Source of the DNA: Novosphingobium kaempferiae
GTDB taxonomy: Bacteria; Pseudomonadota; Alphaproteobacteria; Sphingomonadales; Sphingomonadaceae
Length of the DNA: 64,000 nt
NCBI RefSeq assembly: GCF_021227995.1
Contig: NZ_CP089301.1
Span: 1,302,001 to 1,366,000 of the forward strand
Reading direction: 5' to 3'
Shown: in pieces, positions 23,602-32,909 of the stretch
How positions within the stretch are numbered: the first letter of the stretch is position 1
How the letters are laid out: each line of letters opens with the position of its first letter
Notes under the pieces: generated by a model
What the model saw: the letters and a program-made list of their open reading frames with translations, nothing else
Told to the model about the DNA's origin: nothing
Databases searched by the model: none
Program-made: the position numbers and the translations under genes

Positions 23602-24168
23602 ATGAAGCTCCTCCATCTCGATTCCAGCATCCTCGGCGAGAACTCGGCCAGCCGCGCCATCTCGGCCGCCATCGTTTCCTCGCTGACCGCCGCCGATCCC
23701 GCGATCGAAGTCACCTACCGCGACCTCGCCGCCGACGCGCTGCCGCATCTGACGCTCGACGTCCTCGGCAACCCGGATGGCAATGCCGAACTGGCCGAAT
23801 TCCTCGCCGCCGACATCGTCGTGATCGGCGCGGGCATGTACAACTTCACGATCCCGACCCAGCTCAAGGCATGGATCGACCGCGTGCTGATCGCGGGCAA
23901 GACCTTCCAGTACACCGCCGAAGGCCCGCAGGGTCTGGCCGGCGACAAGAAGGTCTTCGTCGCCCTCGCCCGCGGCGGCTACTACGGCGAAGGCCCGGCT
24001 GCCGTCATGGAGCACGCCGAGACCTACCTGCGCGCCGCGTTCGGCTTCATCGGCATCGCCAACCCGACCTTCGTCCTCGCCGAAGGCATCGCCATCGACG
24101 CCGAGACCCGCGCCAAGTCGGTCGCCGCCGCGATCGAGGAAGCCGGTTCGCTGGCGGTTTCGGCCTGA
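23602..24168 (+). CDS. azoR: FMN-dependent NADH-azoreductase / NAD(P)H quinone reductase
   Basis: 188 aa flavodoxin-fold enzyme. Typical stretches: MKLLHLDSSILGENSASR (phosphate-binding loop for FMN), the central PMYNFTIP-like segment GAGMYNFTIPTQLKAWIDRV, and ARGGYYGEGP. AzoR proteins reduce azo bonds and quinones with NADH and protect against electrophilic stress. The divergent HxlR gene is the probable regulator. Followed by a type B inverted repeat rather than by another gene of the same function. Confidence 0.93.
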   Translation: MKLLHLDSSILGENSASRAISAAIVSSLTAADPAIEVTYRDLAADALPHLTLDVLGNPDGNAELAEFLAADIVVIGAGMYNFTIPTQLKAWIDRVLIAGKTFQYTAEGPQGLAGDKKVFVALARGGYYGEGPAAVMEHAETYLRAAFGFIGIANPTFVLAEGIAIDAETRAKSVAAAIEEAGSLAVSA

Positions 24169-24173
24169 TCCTT

Positions 24174-24257
24174 CGTCGTCCCGGACTTGCTCCGGGACCG
24201 CTGGCCGCACCTTATGGTGTTCATGGCCAGCGGTCCCGGGTCGAGCCCGGGACGACG
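24174..24257. repeat. REP-like inverted repeat, type B
   Basis: Arms built on CGTCGTCCCGGACTTGCTCC and its inverse (GGTCCCGGGTCGAGCCCGGG) around a short centre. A half copy with the same core is at 54405-54434. It sits just after azoR. Confidence 0.85.
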
Positions 24258-24310
24258 AGTTGCATTCCCATCTGGAAATCCGCAGCGACCCTTGGTAATC
24301 CGGCCCCACC

Positions 24311-24508
24311 ATGACCAACCCGCCCGAAACCATCTTCACCGATTCCCATCGCGTCTCCTGCGACGGGGCCACCGACATCCGTGGCGGAGCCGCGCTCGGC
24401 CATCCGCGCGTGTGGCTAGAAATCGACGAGAAGGGCTTCGTCGAATGCGGGTACTGCGACCGCCGCTTCGTCCTGAAGGGCGGACCTGCGGATCAACAGG
24501 CCGCCTGA
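24311..24508 (+). CDS. CHCC-type zinc-finger protein (NDUFS6-like)
   Basis: 65 aa. The motif VSCDG...GHPRVWLEI...[13 protein letters not shown] gives Cys-His-Cys-Cys ligands of the zf-CHCC family, the same fold as the complex I accessory subunit NDUFS6. Bacterial members are short and stand alone. A role in complex I assembly is likely by family but cannot be shown from this window. It is 43 bp upstream of tldD, so probably co-transcribed. Confidence 0.9.
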   Translation: MTNPPETIFTDSHRVSCDGATDIRGGAALGHPRVWLEIDEKGFVECGYCDRRFVLKGGPADQQAA

Positions 24509-24551
24509 TCCCCACTTCCGCAAGCGCGGGCAGCCCCCTATATCCCGGGGC

Positions 24552-25970
24552 ATGACCATGACCGACCCGCGCTCGCTCCTCTACACCCAGCTCTCGCCCG
24601 ACGAAGCGCAGGCGCTCGCCGCCGAGACGCTCAAGGCTTGCGAGGACGGCGAACTGTTCATGCAGTTCGTCGCCAGCGAGGCGTTCGGCTTCGACGACGG
24701 ACGGCTCAAGACCGCCGACTATTCGCGCGACGCGGGCTTCGGCCTGCGCGGCGTTTCGGGCGAGATGACCGGCTTCGCCCACGCCAACGAGATTTCCCCC
24801 GCCGCCATCCGGCGCGCCGGGGAGACGCTGCGCCTGCTCGATCCCGCGACCGGGGTGCGCCCCCTCGCGCCGCAGCGCACCAACGCCAAGCTCTACACCG
24901 ACGCCTCCCCGCTCGACCTCGTGCCGTTCGCCGAGAAGGTGCGCCTGCTGGAAACCATCGACGCCGCCGCCCGCGCCCGCGACCCGCGCGTCTCGCAGGT
25001 CAGCGCCAGCCTTTCGGGCTCGTGGTCGGTGGTCGAGATCGTGCGCCCCGACGGCTACATCGCCACCGACGTGCGCCCGCTGGTCCGCCTCAACGTCTCG
25101 ATCGTGGCGGAAAGCAACGGGCGGCGCGAGACCGGCGCCTTCGGCATGGGCGGGCGCTACCTCTACGACGACCTGTTCAAGCCCGAGAACTGGAACGACG
25201 CCATCGACCAGGCCCTCGCCACCGCGCTGGTGAACCTTGAAAGCATCGATGCTCCTGCCGGAGAGTTCCCAGTGTTGCTCGGCCCCGGCTGGCCCGGCGT
25301 GATCCTGCACGAAGCCATCGGCCACGGGCTTGAGGGCGACTTCAACCGCAAGGGCACCTCGGCTTTCTCCGGTCGCATCGGCGAGCGGGTGGCCGCGCCC
25401 GGCGTCACCATCGTCGACGACGGCTCGATCCCCGGCCGGCGCGGCTCGCTCACCATCGACGACGAGGGCACCCCCACGCGCGAGACGGTGCTGATCGAGG
25501 ACGGCATCCTCAAGGGCTACATGCAGGACCGCCTCAACGCGCGCCTCATGGGCGTCGAGCCCACCGGCAACGGCCGCCGCGAGAACTACGCCCATGCCCC
25601 GCAGGTGCGCATGACCAACACCTTCATGAAGGCGGGCAACGACGATCCCGCCGAACTGCTCGCGGGCATGAAGAAGGGCATCTTCGCCAAGAACTTCGGC
25701 GGCGGTCAGGTGGACATCGTCTCCGGCAAGTTCGTGTTCTCCTGCACCGAGGCCTACATGGTCGAGGACGGGAAGATCGGCGCCCCGATCAAGGGCGCGA
25801 CGCTGATCGGCGATGGCCCTTCGGTCCTCACCCGCGTCAAGGGCATCGGCAACGACCTCGAACTCGATCGCGGCGTCGGCGTCTGCGGCAAGGGCGGCCA
25901 GAGCGTGCCTGCGGGCGTGGGCCAGCCGACGCTGCTGATCGACGGGATCACGGTGGGCGGCACGGCGTAA
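24552..25970 (+). CDS. tldD: Metalloprotease TldD
   Basis: 472 aa. TldD with its partner TldE/PmbA forms a zinc protease that degrades unfolded or modified peptides. The HEAIGHGLEGD motif (His253, Glu254, His258) is the TldD zinc site, followed by DDGSIPGRRGSLTIDDEGTP and the C-terminal region with GGGQVDIVSGKFVFSCTEAYMVEDGKIG. The start is MTMTD; the second ATG, six bases later, is an alternative. No pmbA in the window. A type A repeat follows directly. Confidence 0.95.
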   Translation: MTMTDPRSLLYTQLSPDEAQALAAETLKACEDGELFMQFVASEAFGFDDGRLKTADYSRDAGFGLRGVSGEMTGFAHANEISPAAIRRAGETLRLLDPATGVRPLAPQRTNAKLYTDASPLDLVPFAEKVRLLETIDAAARARDPRVSQVSASLSGSWSVVEIVRPDGYIATDVRPLVRLNVSIVAESNGRRETGAFGMGGRYLYDDLFKPENWNDAIDQALATALVNLESIDAPAGEFPVLLGPGWPGVILHEAIGHGLEGDFNRKGTSAFSGRIGERVAAPGVTIVDDGSIPGRRGSLTIDDEGTPTRETVLIEDGILKGYMQDRLNARLMGVEPTGNGRRENYAHAPQVRMTNTFMKAGNDDPAELLAGMKKGIFAKNFGGGQVDIVSGKFVFSCTEAYMVEDGKIGAPIKGATLIGDGPSVLTRVKGIGNDLELDRGVGVCGKGGQSVPAGVGQPTLLIDGITVGGTA

Positions 25971-25987
25971 GTCGGCGTCCAGTCACG

Positions 25988-26062
25988 CGTCATTGCGAGC
26001 GTAGCGAAGCAATCCAGCGACAGGGTGCAACTTGGGATTGCTTCGCTACGCTCGCAATGACG
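25988..26062. repeat. REP-like palindrome, type A, copy 2
   Basis: Left arm CGTCATTGCGAGCGTAGCGA..., right arm the inverse with TCGCTACGCTCGCAATGACG. The GTA/TAC difference from copy 1 is compensated in both arms. It lies between tldD and the secreted hypothetical gene. Confidence 0.93.
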
Positions 26063-26170
26063 TCAAATGTGGCCCGCTACTTTAGGAAAGCCCCAAACAG
26101 TCAGCACGAGTTCAGACGAATCGTGCTACATGCAGGATCGACGCGGGGTGCGTTACTAAGGAAGAAGGCC

Positions 26171-26587
26171 ATGAAGACGCTTGCGATTGCCGCGACGTTC
26201 GCCGTCGCTTCGCTGCTCGCCATGCCTGCCGCAGACGCCCGCACCAAGCTGACCGGAGAGCAGCAGCTTTCCAAGATGCTGGAAGGGCGCGAAGCCGGCA
26301 AGCCAGTGAGTTGCATCCCCACTTCGATGACCCAGAACTCGACCGTGATCGACAAGACCGCGATCGTCTACAAGGTCGGCAGCACGCTCTACGTGAACCG
26401 CCCGATCAATGCCGATCGGCTCGACGACGACGACCTGATGGTCACGCGGCTCTACTCCTCGCAGCTCTGCCGCCTCGATACCGTGCAACTGCATGACCGC
26501 TACGGCAGCTACATGTGGAACGGTTTCGTCGGCCTGCGGGACTTCGTGCCGTACAAGAAGGTCAAGACGGTCGCCTCCGCCAACTGA
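26171..26587 (+). CDS. Secreted hypothetical protein
   Basis: 138 aa. A clear Sec signal peptide (KTLAIAATFAVASLLAMPAADA) precedes a mature part with two cysteines about 60 residues apart (VSCIPTSM and SSQLCRLD) that could form a disulfide. A repeated Tyr/Val pattern (VYKVGSTLYVNRPINADRLDDDDLMV) suggests a small beta-rich domain. I do not recognise a named family. It was started at 26171 because the upstream extension has no signal-like features. A 7-bp hairpin (AGCACGA...TCGTGCT) precedes it, and a strong terminator follows. Confidence 0.75.
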   Translation: MKTLAIAATFAVASLLAMPAADARTKLTGEQQLSKMLEGREAGKPVSCIPTSMTQNSTVIDKTAIVYKVGSTLYVNRPINADRLDDDDLMVTRLYSSQLCRLDTVQLHDRYGSYMWNGFVGLRDFVPYKKVKTVASAN

Positions 26588-26610
26588 GGCGTGACGGCTG
26601 ACTGCGGGAG

Positions 26611-26645
26611 AAAGCGGTCGGGGCACCTCCCCGGCCGCTTTCCTC
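26611..26645 (+). terminator. Rho-independent terminator after the secreted hypothetical
   Basis: AAAGCGGTCGGGG / CCCCGGCCGCTTT stem (one mismatch) followed by TTTCC. Confidence 0.82.
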
Positions 26646-26695
26646 GTTTCGGCGCTCGGGTTTGCAATCCTCCGCCCTTTGCATAGACTGCCGCG

Positions 26696-27277
26696 ATGGT
26701 TGCCAACCGCGGATATACCTCGACCAGCGCCGCCACGCGGCTCAAGCTGATCGAGGCCGCCTCCGACCTGCTGGATCGCGAAGGCTACCCCGCCTTCACC
26801 GTGCGTCGCATCGCCGCCCATGCCGGGGTCAAGCCGCAGCTCGTCCACTACTACTTCCGCTCGATGGAGGAACTGGTGGTGACGGTGTTCCAGCGCTCGT
26901 CCGCCAGCTATTTCCGGATGCACGACGAAGCGCTGTCCGGCCCGCGTCCGCTCCATGCGCTGTGGCACCTTAACTGCAACCTGCCCGAAGCGCGGCGCGT
27001 GATGGAATACGTCTCGCTCGCCAAGATCTACCCCGCCCTGCGCGAAGCGATGCGCGGCACGGGCGAGAGCTTCCGCGCGCTCCAGGTCGAGGCGATCGAG
27101 CGGATCTGCGAAGCGCGCGGCCTGACCGACCCGCCGCTGCCGCCACACGCCCTCGCAGCGCTGATCTCCGCCCTCGCCCGCGCCATGCTGATCGAGGGCA
27201 ATGTCGGCATGAACACGGGGCATGAGGGCCTGCGCACCTTCGTCGAGGCGACGCTGCGTTATTACGAGCCCGACTGA
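26696..27277 (+). CDS. TetR/AcrR-family regulator
   Basis: 193 aa. N-terminal TetR helix-turn-helix: AASDLLDREGYPAFTVRRIAAHAGVKPQLVHYYFRSMEELV, typical including the H-Y-Y-F end. The C-terminal half is the variable ligand domain. It is 254 bp upstream of, and in the same direction as, a TonB-dependent receptor, so it may regulate that gene. The intergenic region has repeated GTGTAC units at the receptor promoter. The ligand is unknown. Confidence 0.9.
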   Translation: MVANRGYTSTSAATRLKLIEAASDLLDREGYPAFTVRRIAAHAGVKPQLVHYYFRSMEELVVTVFQRSSASYFRMHDEALSGPRPLHALWHLNCNLPEARRVMEYVSLAKIYPALREAMRGTGESFRALQVEAIERICEARGLTDPPLPPHALAALISALARAMLIEGNVGMNTGHEGLRTFVEATLRYYEPD

Positions 27278-27384
27278 TCGCTTCGGCGATACCCGAAGCA
27301 TTCCGGCAATTTAGCACCCTTTCCGGGTGAAACCCACTGCGTCTGAGGGCAAAACCCAGCGCACGACCAGACGCCTGCCCTTCC

Positions 27385-27416
27385 TTGACAGGTGTACAGT
27401 CACAAATAATGTGTAC
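27385..27416 (+). promoter_or_regulatory. Promoter with repeated GTGTAC units before the TonB receptor
   Basis: TTGACA, 16 bp, TAATGT gives a good sigma-70 promoter. GTGTAC occurs at 27392-27397 inside the spacer and again at 27411-27416 over the -10 end, 19 bp apart, as expected for a dimer-binding operator. Confidence 0.55.
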
Positions 27417-27531
27417 GATTGAAAGCGGCGAACCCGATGGCGGCAGATAACAGGCCGCCCAATCGCAACCGCGTATACGACGACCCGGAAGAGACAAATA
27501 CCGCGGCGTCACTGGAGGAGAGGAAGAGACG

Positions 27532-29808
27532 ATGGCTCATCGCACCGATCGCCTGCGCCTGCGCGCCTGGCTTGCCGCCGCATCCACGAGCACGCTGGCC
27601 CTGGCCGCGCCCGCGCTGGCGCAGGACGCCACGCCGCAGGCGGAATCCCAGTCTTCCGCCCAGTCTTCCGGCGGTCTGGACGAGATCATCGTCACCGCGC
27701 AGCGTCGCGCGGAGAACCTTCAGGAAGTCCCCATCGCCATCGCCGCCGTCACCGCCGATGTGCTGAGCAAGGCGGGTGTCAACGACACCAACAGCCTCAG
27801 CCAGGTCGTTCCCTCGGTGAACTTCCAGCGCTCGGGCGCATCGGGCCTATTCTTCGTGCGCGGCGTCGGCACCACCAACGCCTCGGTCGGCGACGAGGGA
27901 TCGAACGCCTTCTATGTCGACGGCGTCTACATTCCCGACCTTTCGGGCACCGTCACGCAGTTCAACAACATCGCCCGGATCGAGGTGCTGAAAGGCCCGC
28001 AGGGCACGCTGTTCGGGCGCAACGCCTTCGGCGGCCTGATCCACATCATCACCAAGGAGCCCGGCGACGTCTTCGAGGCGCAGGGCGAAGGCGGCTATGG
28101 CAATTACGAGACCGCACAGGGCAAGCTCTACGTCGGCGGCCCGATCGCGGACGGGCTGTCGATGGACCTCGCCCTTACCGGCTACGACCAGGACAAGGGC
28201 TGGGGCCGCAACGTCACGCTGAACCGCGACATCAAGAAGATGCAGTACTGGGGCGCCCGCTCGAAGCTGGTCTGGAAACCGAGCGACGCGGTGAAGGTCA
28301 CGCTGTCCGGCGACTATTACGACATGGACGACAACACCTCGATCGGCTGGTCGGTGGACGAGGACTTCCCGGTACGCGGCCTGACCGGCCCGATCTATTC
28401 CATCGGCAGCATGGACACCGCGTCCGACCAGTATTCGATGACCCACCTCAAGATGTGGGGGGCCAGCGCCACGGTGGAGGCGGACCTCGGCTTCGCGGAC
28501 CTCACCAGCATCAGCTCGATCCGCGACAGCACCAACAACTCCGACTTCGACGTGGACGCGACTCAGGTGCCCTGGCTGCGCATCACCTTCGAGTCCGGAT
28601 CGCGCGCCTATCAGCAGGAACTGCGCCTCGCCTCAGCCGACACGGATCCGCTGAGCTGGCAGATCGGCGGCTTCTACCTGCGTTCCGAGGTCGATAACGC
28701 CTCGCGCTTCCGGGGGCTCGGCGTCGGCGGCGTGCGCGGCGGGACGTTCATCGACGCGACGCTGGACACCGATTCCTACGCGGCCTTCGGTGAACTGAGC
28801 TACAAGCTGACGCCGACCACGCAGATCACCGGCGGCGTGCGCTACACCAAGGACAAGCGCAAGCTGGGCGGCGGGCAGTACGTCGTCGCCAACGATGTGC
28901 TCGGCGCCTTCACGCCCACTGTCAGCAGCATCGACTATGGCCGCTTCACCTGGCGCGCCGCGATCCGGCAGGAACTGACCGACGACCTCAGCGTCTACGC
29001 CTCCTACAACCGCGGCTTCAAGGCCGGCACCTACTCGCTCCAGAGCCCGACCAACCCGGCGGTCCAGCCGCAGTACATCAACGCCTACGAGCTTGGCGTG
29101 AAGTCCGAGCTGTTCGGCCGCCGCCTGCGCCTCAACGCGGCAGTGTTCCACTACGACATCTCGAACTACCAGATCCGCTCCGCCGCCGCCGGAGCGCTGG
29201 GCGCGGCGGTGCTGCTCAATGCCGCCTCGGTGAAGGTCGACGGACTCGACGTGGAGTTCGACGCCGCGCCGACCGACAACCTGCGCATCTTCGGCGGCTT
29301 CAACTGGCTCAATTCGCGCTTCAGCAACTTCGGCAAGCCGGGCTCCGATTATCTCGCGCCGTTCATCTACCCCAACCCCGCCACCTGCGACGCGATCGGC
29401 ACCCGCGATCCGGGCACCACGACCGGGCCGCTGGCGGGCGGCTTCACCACCTGCCTCGGCGACGCATCGGGCTTCCAGACCCCCGGCGCGCCCGACTTCA
29501 CCGCCAGCCTCGGCGCCAGCCTGACGGTGCCGCTGAACGAGGAGGGCCGCGAACTGCGCTTCAACCTGCTGGGCAACTACAACAGCGGCTTCCCGTTCGA
29601 ATCCGACGGCGTGCTGCGCCAGAAGGAATACGCCCTGCTCAACGGCTCGGTCGCCTACTGGCTCAACGAGCACTGGGGCGTCGAACTCTGGGGCAAGAAC
29701 ATCACCGGGACCAAGTACTTCCAGCAGAAGATCTCCACCGGCCTCGGCGCCACCACCAACCGCGCCGCACCCGCGACCTACGGGGTGACGGTGAAGTTCG
29801 ATTACTGA
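27532..29808 (+). CDS. TonB-dependent receptor
   Basis: 758 aa outer-membrane receptor. A signal peptide (AAASTSTLALAAPALAQ) is followed by the TonB box LDEIIVTAQRRAENLQEVP and the plug domain. The barrel begins after VLKGPQGTLFGRNAFGGLIHIITKEP, and the last residues are GVTVKFDY, ending in an aromatic residue. This plug type (VTAQRRAENLQDVP, GPQGTLYGRNA) is the large CirA-like group expanded in sphingomonads, often for plant- or aromatic-derived nutrients. No fixed substrate gene is adjacent. The stop overlaps the end of the sensor kinase gene on the other strand by 7 bp. Confidence 0.95.
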   Translation: MAHRTDRLRLRAWLAAASTSTLALAAPALAQDATPQAESQSSAQSSGGLDEIIVTAQRRAENLQEVPIAIAAVTADVLSKAGVNDTNSLSQVVPSVNFQRSGASGLFFVRGVGTTNASVGDEGSNAFYVDGVYIPDLSGTVTQFNNIARIEVLKGPQGTLFGRNAFGGLIHIITKEPGDVFEAQGEGGYGNYETAQGKLYVGGPIADGLSMDLALTGYDQDKGWGRNVTLNRDIKKMQYWGARSKLVWKPSDAVKVTLSGDYYDMDDNTSIGWSVDEDFPVRGLTGPIYSIGSMDTASDQYSMTHLKMWGASATVEADLGFADLTSISSIRDSTNNSDFDVDATQVPWLRITFESGSRAYQQELRLASADTDPLSWQIGGFYLRSEVDNASRFRGLGVGGVRGGTFIDATLDTDSYAAFGELSYKLTPTTQITGGVRYTKDKRKLGGGQYVVANDVLGAFTPTVSSIDYGRFTWRAAIRQELTDDLSVYASYNRGFKAGTYSLQSPTNPAVQPQYINAYELGVKSELFGRRLRLNAAVFHYDISNYQIRSAAAGALGAAVLLNAASVKVDGLDVEFDAAPTDNLRIFGGFNWLNSRFSNFGKPGSDYLAPFIYPNPATCDAIGTRDPGTTTGPLAGGFTTCLGDASGFQTPGAPDFTASLGASLTVPLNEEGRELRFNLLGNYNSGFPFESDGVLRQKEYALLNGSVAYWLNEHWGVELWGKNITGTKYFQQKISTGLGATTNRAAPATYGVTVKFDY

Positions 29809-32800
29809 GAAGGGACCGCTCTTCTCCTGAACCACTGCCCCGCCGCATGTCGCAGCATGGCGAGCCTTCCTCCCCTGTACGCCACGCGTCCGGGCACCGT
29901 CAGCACGACCTCCGTGCCACCTTGGGCCAGTGGGCGGACGAGGAGATCGCCATGCAACTTGCGCGCCCTCTCGCGCATGCCGGGAAGCCCGAAATGGCCT
30001 TCCCGGCCACCCTTCGCCAGAACCGCGGGGTCGATCCCGATCCCGTCGTCAGCGAACCTCATGCGAAAATTCGCGTGGAACTCGATGTCGATCGTCACGC
30101 TGCGCGCCCGTGCGTGCCTCTGGATATTGAAGATCGCCTCCCCGACGATCCGGTTCAGTTCGTCCAGTACCAAGGGGTCGAGCGGTCGCGGAGAGCCGGA
30201 GGTGGCAACCGTCACGCGCGCTTCGGGATCAAGGGCATGGGTTTCGAGCGTGTCGGCCACCATCTGCGCGACATCGTTCGGCCCCTGGAACGGACGCAGT
30301 TCACGGACCCGATCGCGGCCTTCGGCGATGACCCGGTCGGCGCGATCCAGCGCCCCTTCCAGCGCCGGCCGTGCAGGCTCCTGCGCGGGCAGTTCGTCGA
30401 CCGCAAGCTGCACGCTGAGTGTCAGGGCCTGCACTGACTGCAGAAGGGTGTCGTGCAGTTCGCGGGCGATCCTCTCCCGCTCGTCCATGCGCTCGGTGAT
30501 ACGCAGGCGGATCCGGTTCGCGACTGCGCGCAGGCGCAGCGAGTATGCCAGCCAGAGCAGACCCGCCAGGGCGATTCCACACAAACCCCGGAATATCCAG
30601 CTCTGGAAGAACGTCGGCCGTATCTCGAACTCCAGCGCGGCGCCCTTGCGGTTCCACACGCCGTCGTTGTTCGCCGCGACCACCTGGAATCGATAACGGC
30701 CCGGACCGAGGTTCGCATAGGAGGCAAGCCGCCGTGCACCGGGATCGACCCAGCCCTCATCCACGCCCTCCAGCCGATAGCGGAAGCGCACGCGCTGCGG
30801 GACGGCCATGCTCAACGCGGCGTAGGCGATTTCCAGCGAGCGCGTGCCGGGCGGCAGCACGATCGAACGCGGATCGCTCCACGTCCTGCCGCGAGCGGAC
30901 AGCGAGCGGATCAGGACGTTGGGCGCCAGTCGATTGCGCGTCAGCCTTGCGGTATCGACGAACGACGCACCAAAGCGGTTGAGGAACCACAGCCTTCCAT
31001 CCCCGCCAAGCACCGCCTGAATACCGGTGTAGCCGGTATGCTGCGCCCCGCTGACAAGGCCATCACGGGAGTCCAGCGTCCTCACCGGCAGCGGGCCATG
31101 GTCGTCGAAGGCCCGGTCGAGATCCGCCGTACGCACTTTGTGAACACCGGCCTCGCTCGTCATCCAGGTATCGCCGGACGGCGTCTGGACCAGCGATCTG
31201 ATCTTGGCGAGCCATGGATAGCGCCTGCCGTCCAGCCTTTGCAGCCGACCGTCGCGAAAACGCGCGAGCATGCCGTTCCCGCGCAGGAAGATATCCCGCG
31301 TACCGGCCTGGATCATCGCCACCCGCCGCAGTTCGTAGGGGGCGAGCCTTATCGCGGCCATGCGATCACCCCGCGCGATCACCAGGTCTTCGGGAGTGGT
31401 GAACGCGATATCGCCATCCGGCGTCGCGATCAGATCCCAAACCGGCGTGTGCGAAAGCGGCCCCCTGGGCGGATGCCATCCGCCGCTATCGCGTTGCATC
31501 ATCGTCAGGTCGGCCAACCCGACCCACAGTCGTCCGAAGCGATCCTCCGCGCAGTTGGCCGGCTGCGACTTGAAAGGATATGTCGGGAAGGATTCCTGCC
31601 GTTCCCCGTGTACGTGGATCAGCCTCTCGGGGTGGATCACCCAGAGCCCTTCCTTCCGCGCCGCGCAGATCACGTATGCGCCGGAGTCCAGGACCGGCCG
31701 GGGCCGTCGTCCGGGCGAGACCGCGTAGATTCTTTGCGGAGCCATGACATAGACCGTGCCGTCGTTCGCCCGGTCGATCATCATCCCTTCGGCGGGATCG
31801 TGAACGATCGTCGGCTCCGGAACGATGTCGGCAGGCCGGAACTGGTCGAGGCCGAGGTCCGTACCGAACCAGACATTGCCTTCCCGATCGGCGTAGACGG
31901 CGAAGGCAATATCGGACGTGAAACCATCGGTGGCGCGGAAACGCGCAACCTGGGGATACGATCGTTCACCGGCGTTCAGGGGCCCCGGGCTATAGACGGC
32001 GCCTCCCCCCAGCGCGGCGCCCCATACTCCCCCTTTCCCGTCGAATTCCAGAACGACGCTGCGTGCCTTTGGGGCCAGTTGAAACCCATCTGGCCGCCCG
32101 AAAGGTTTGCCGACGTGCCTGGCCGGCACGCGGATCCCGTACTGATCGGCGATCCACAATTTGCCGTCAGGTGCCACTTTCATGGCCGGACGGTTCGTTA
32201 TCCGCTCCGCGCTGATCCGGAACCGATCGTCGTGCAAGGGCAGGTAGAGCAATTGGGCCGACTGCGCTTCGGGCTGTACCAATGCCGTCCACAACGTCCC
32301 GTTGCCATCGACTTCGGGGCTGGTGAGTTGTCCCGCCGGTAGCCGCAATCGTTCATCCACCTGCTCCCAGCGACCATCCGACAGGCGCCAGACGCGGTTC
32401 TCCCATCCGCCGTGAACAGCCCAGACGGCGCCATCCGGCGTCTCCGCGAGGCCGCTGATGGACGGTGGCGGCTTCGGCATGGCCATGTTCTGCAATCGGC
32501 CATCTCGAAGCACGGCCACGCCGCCGCTGTTGGCGTACCCCACCCACAACTCGCCCTTTCGACTGACCAGCAGTTTCGTGGGCTCTGCCCGTTCCATCGG
32601 AGAGCCGGCCGGGGGCGGCACGCGCTCGAACGTCACACCGTCGAAACGGACGAGGCCTGCGCTTGCCGCGATCCAGAGGAAGCCGTCCGATGTCTGGGTT
32701 ATGCTGGATATCCCCGAGGGCGCACCTTCGTCCGCCGTCCATCGGGTATGCTTGAACCGCTTGAATCCGAACGATGTTTCTGCGGGAGTCGCGGGAACAT

Positions 32801-32909
32801 CGGCAACCGCAGCAACGGTGAACAGCAGCAGGAACACCAGCGCAATGCACCGCCCCGCGCGCGCGACCTTCCCGCTGCCAAAAGCACTTTCCTTGGAGGC
32901 CCTGCCCAT
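29802..32909 (-). CDS. Sensor histidine kinase with two-bladed periplasmic propeller domain (Reg_prop/Y_Y_Y/HisKA_3)
   Basis: 1035 aa. An N-terminal membrane/signal segment (CIALVFLLLFTVAAV) leads to a large periplasmic part with many propeller repeats of the form DGxLWxxxxxGL (for example DGFLWIAASAGL, EGNVWFGTDLGLDQF, DGRLWFLNRFGASF). A Y_Y_Y domain (FRYRLEGVDEGWVDPG...LGPGRYRFQVVAANNDGVWN), a transmembrane helix near residue 780 and a HisKA_3 dimerisation segment with ELHDTLLQS follow. The HATPase has NIQRHARA, FADDGIGID and GHFGLPGMRERA. This is a NarX/LytS-type kinase. No response regulator is adjacent, so it is an orphan in this window. Such propeller sensors in other phyla often sense polysaccharide-derived sugars; whether this one does is not evident. 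Confidence 0.92.
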   Translation of the reverse strand: MGRASKESAFGSGKVARAGRCIALVFLLLFTVAAVADVPATPAETSFGFKRFKHTRWTADEGAPSGISSITQTSDGFLWIAASAGLVRFDGVTFERVPPPAGSPMERAEPTKLLVSRKGELWVGYANSGGVAVLRDGRLQNMAMPKPPPSISGLAETPDGAVWAVHGGWENRVWRLSDGRWEQVDERLRLPAGQLTSPEVDGNGTLWTALVQPEAQSAQLLYLPLHDDRFRISAERITNRPAMKVAPDGKLWIADQYGIRVPARHVGKPFGRPDGFQLAPKARSVVLEFDGKGGVWGAALGGGAVYSPGPLNAGERSYPQVARFRATDGFTSDIAFAVYADREGNVWFGTDLGLDQFRPADIVPEPTIVHDPAEGMMIDRANDGTVYVMAPQRIYAVSPGRRPRPVLDSGAYVICAARKEGLWVIHPERLIHVHGERQESFPTYPFKSQPANCAEDRFGRLWVGLADLTMMQRDSGGWHPPRGPLSHTPVWDLIATPDGDIAFTTPEDLVIARGDRMAAIRLAPYELRRVAMIQAGTRDIFLRGNGMLARFRDGRLQRLDGRRYPWLAKIRSLVQTPSGDTWMTSEAGVHKVRTADLDRAFDDHGPLPVRTLDSRDGLVSGAQHTGYTGIQAVLGGDGRLWFLNRFGASFVDTARLTRNRLAPNVLIRSLSARGRTWSDPRSIVLPPGTRSLEIAYAALSMAVPQRVRFRYRLEGVDEGWVDPGARRLASYANLGPGRYRFQVVAANNDGVWNRKGAALEFEIRPTFFQSWIFRGLCGIALAGLLWLAYSLRLRAVANRIRLRITERMDERERIARELHDTLLQSVQALTLSVQLAVDELPAQEPARPALEGALDRADRVIAEGRDRVRELRPFQGPNDVAQMVADTLETHALDPEARVTVATSGSPRPLDPLVLDELNRIVGEAIFNIQRHARARSVTIDIEFHANFRMRFADDGIGIDPAVLAKGGREGHFGLPGMRERARKLHGDLLVRPLAQGGTEVVLTVPGRVAYRGGRLAMLRHAAGQWFRRRAVPSQ

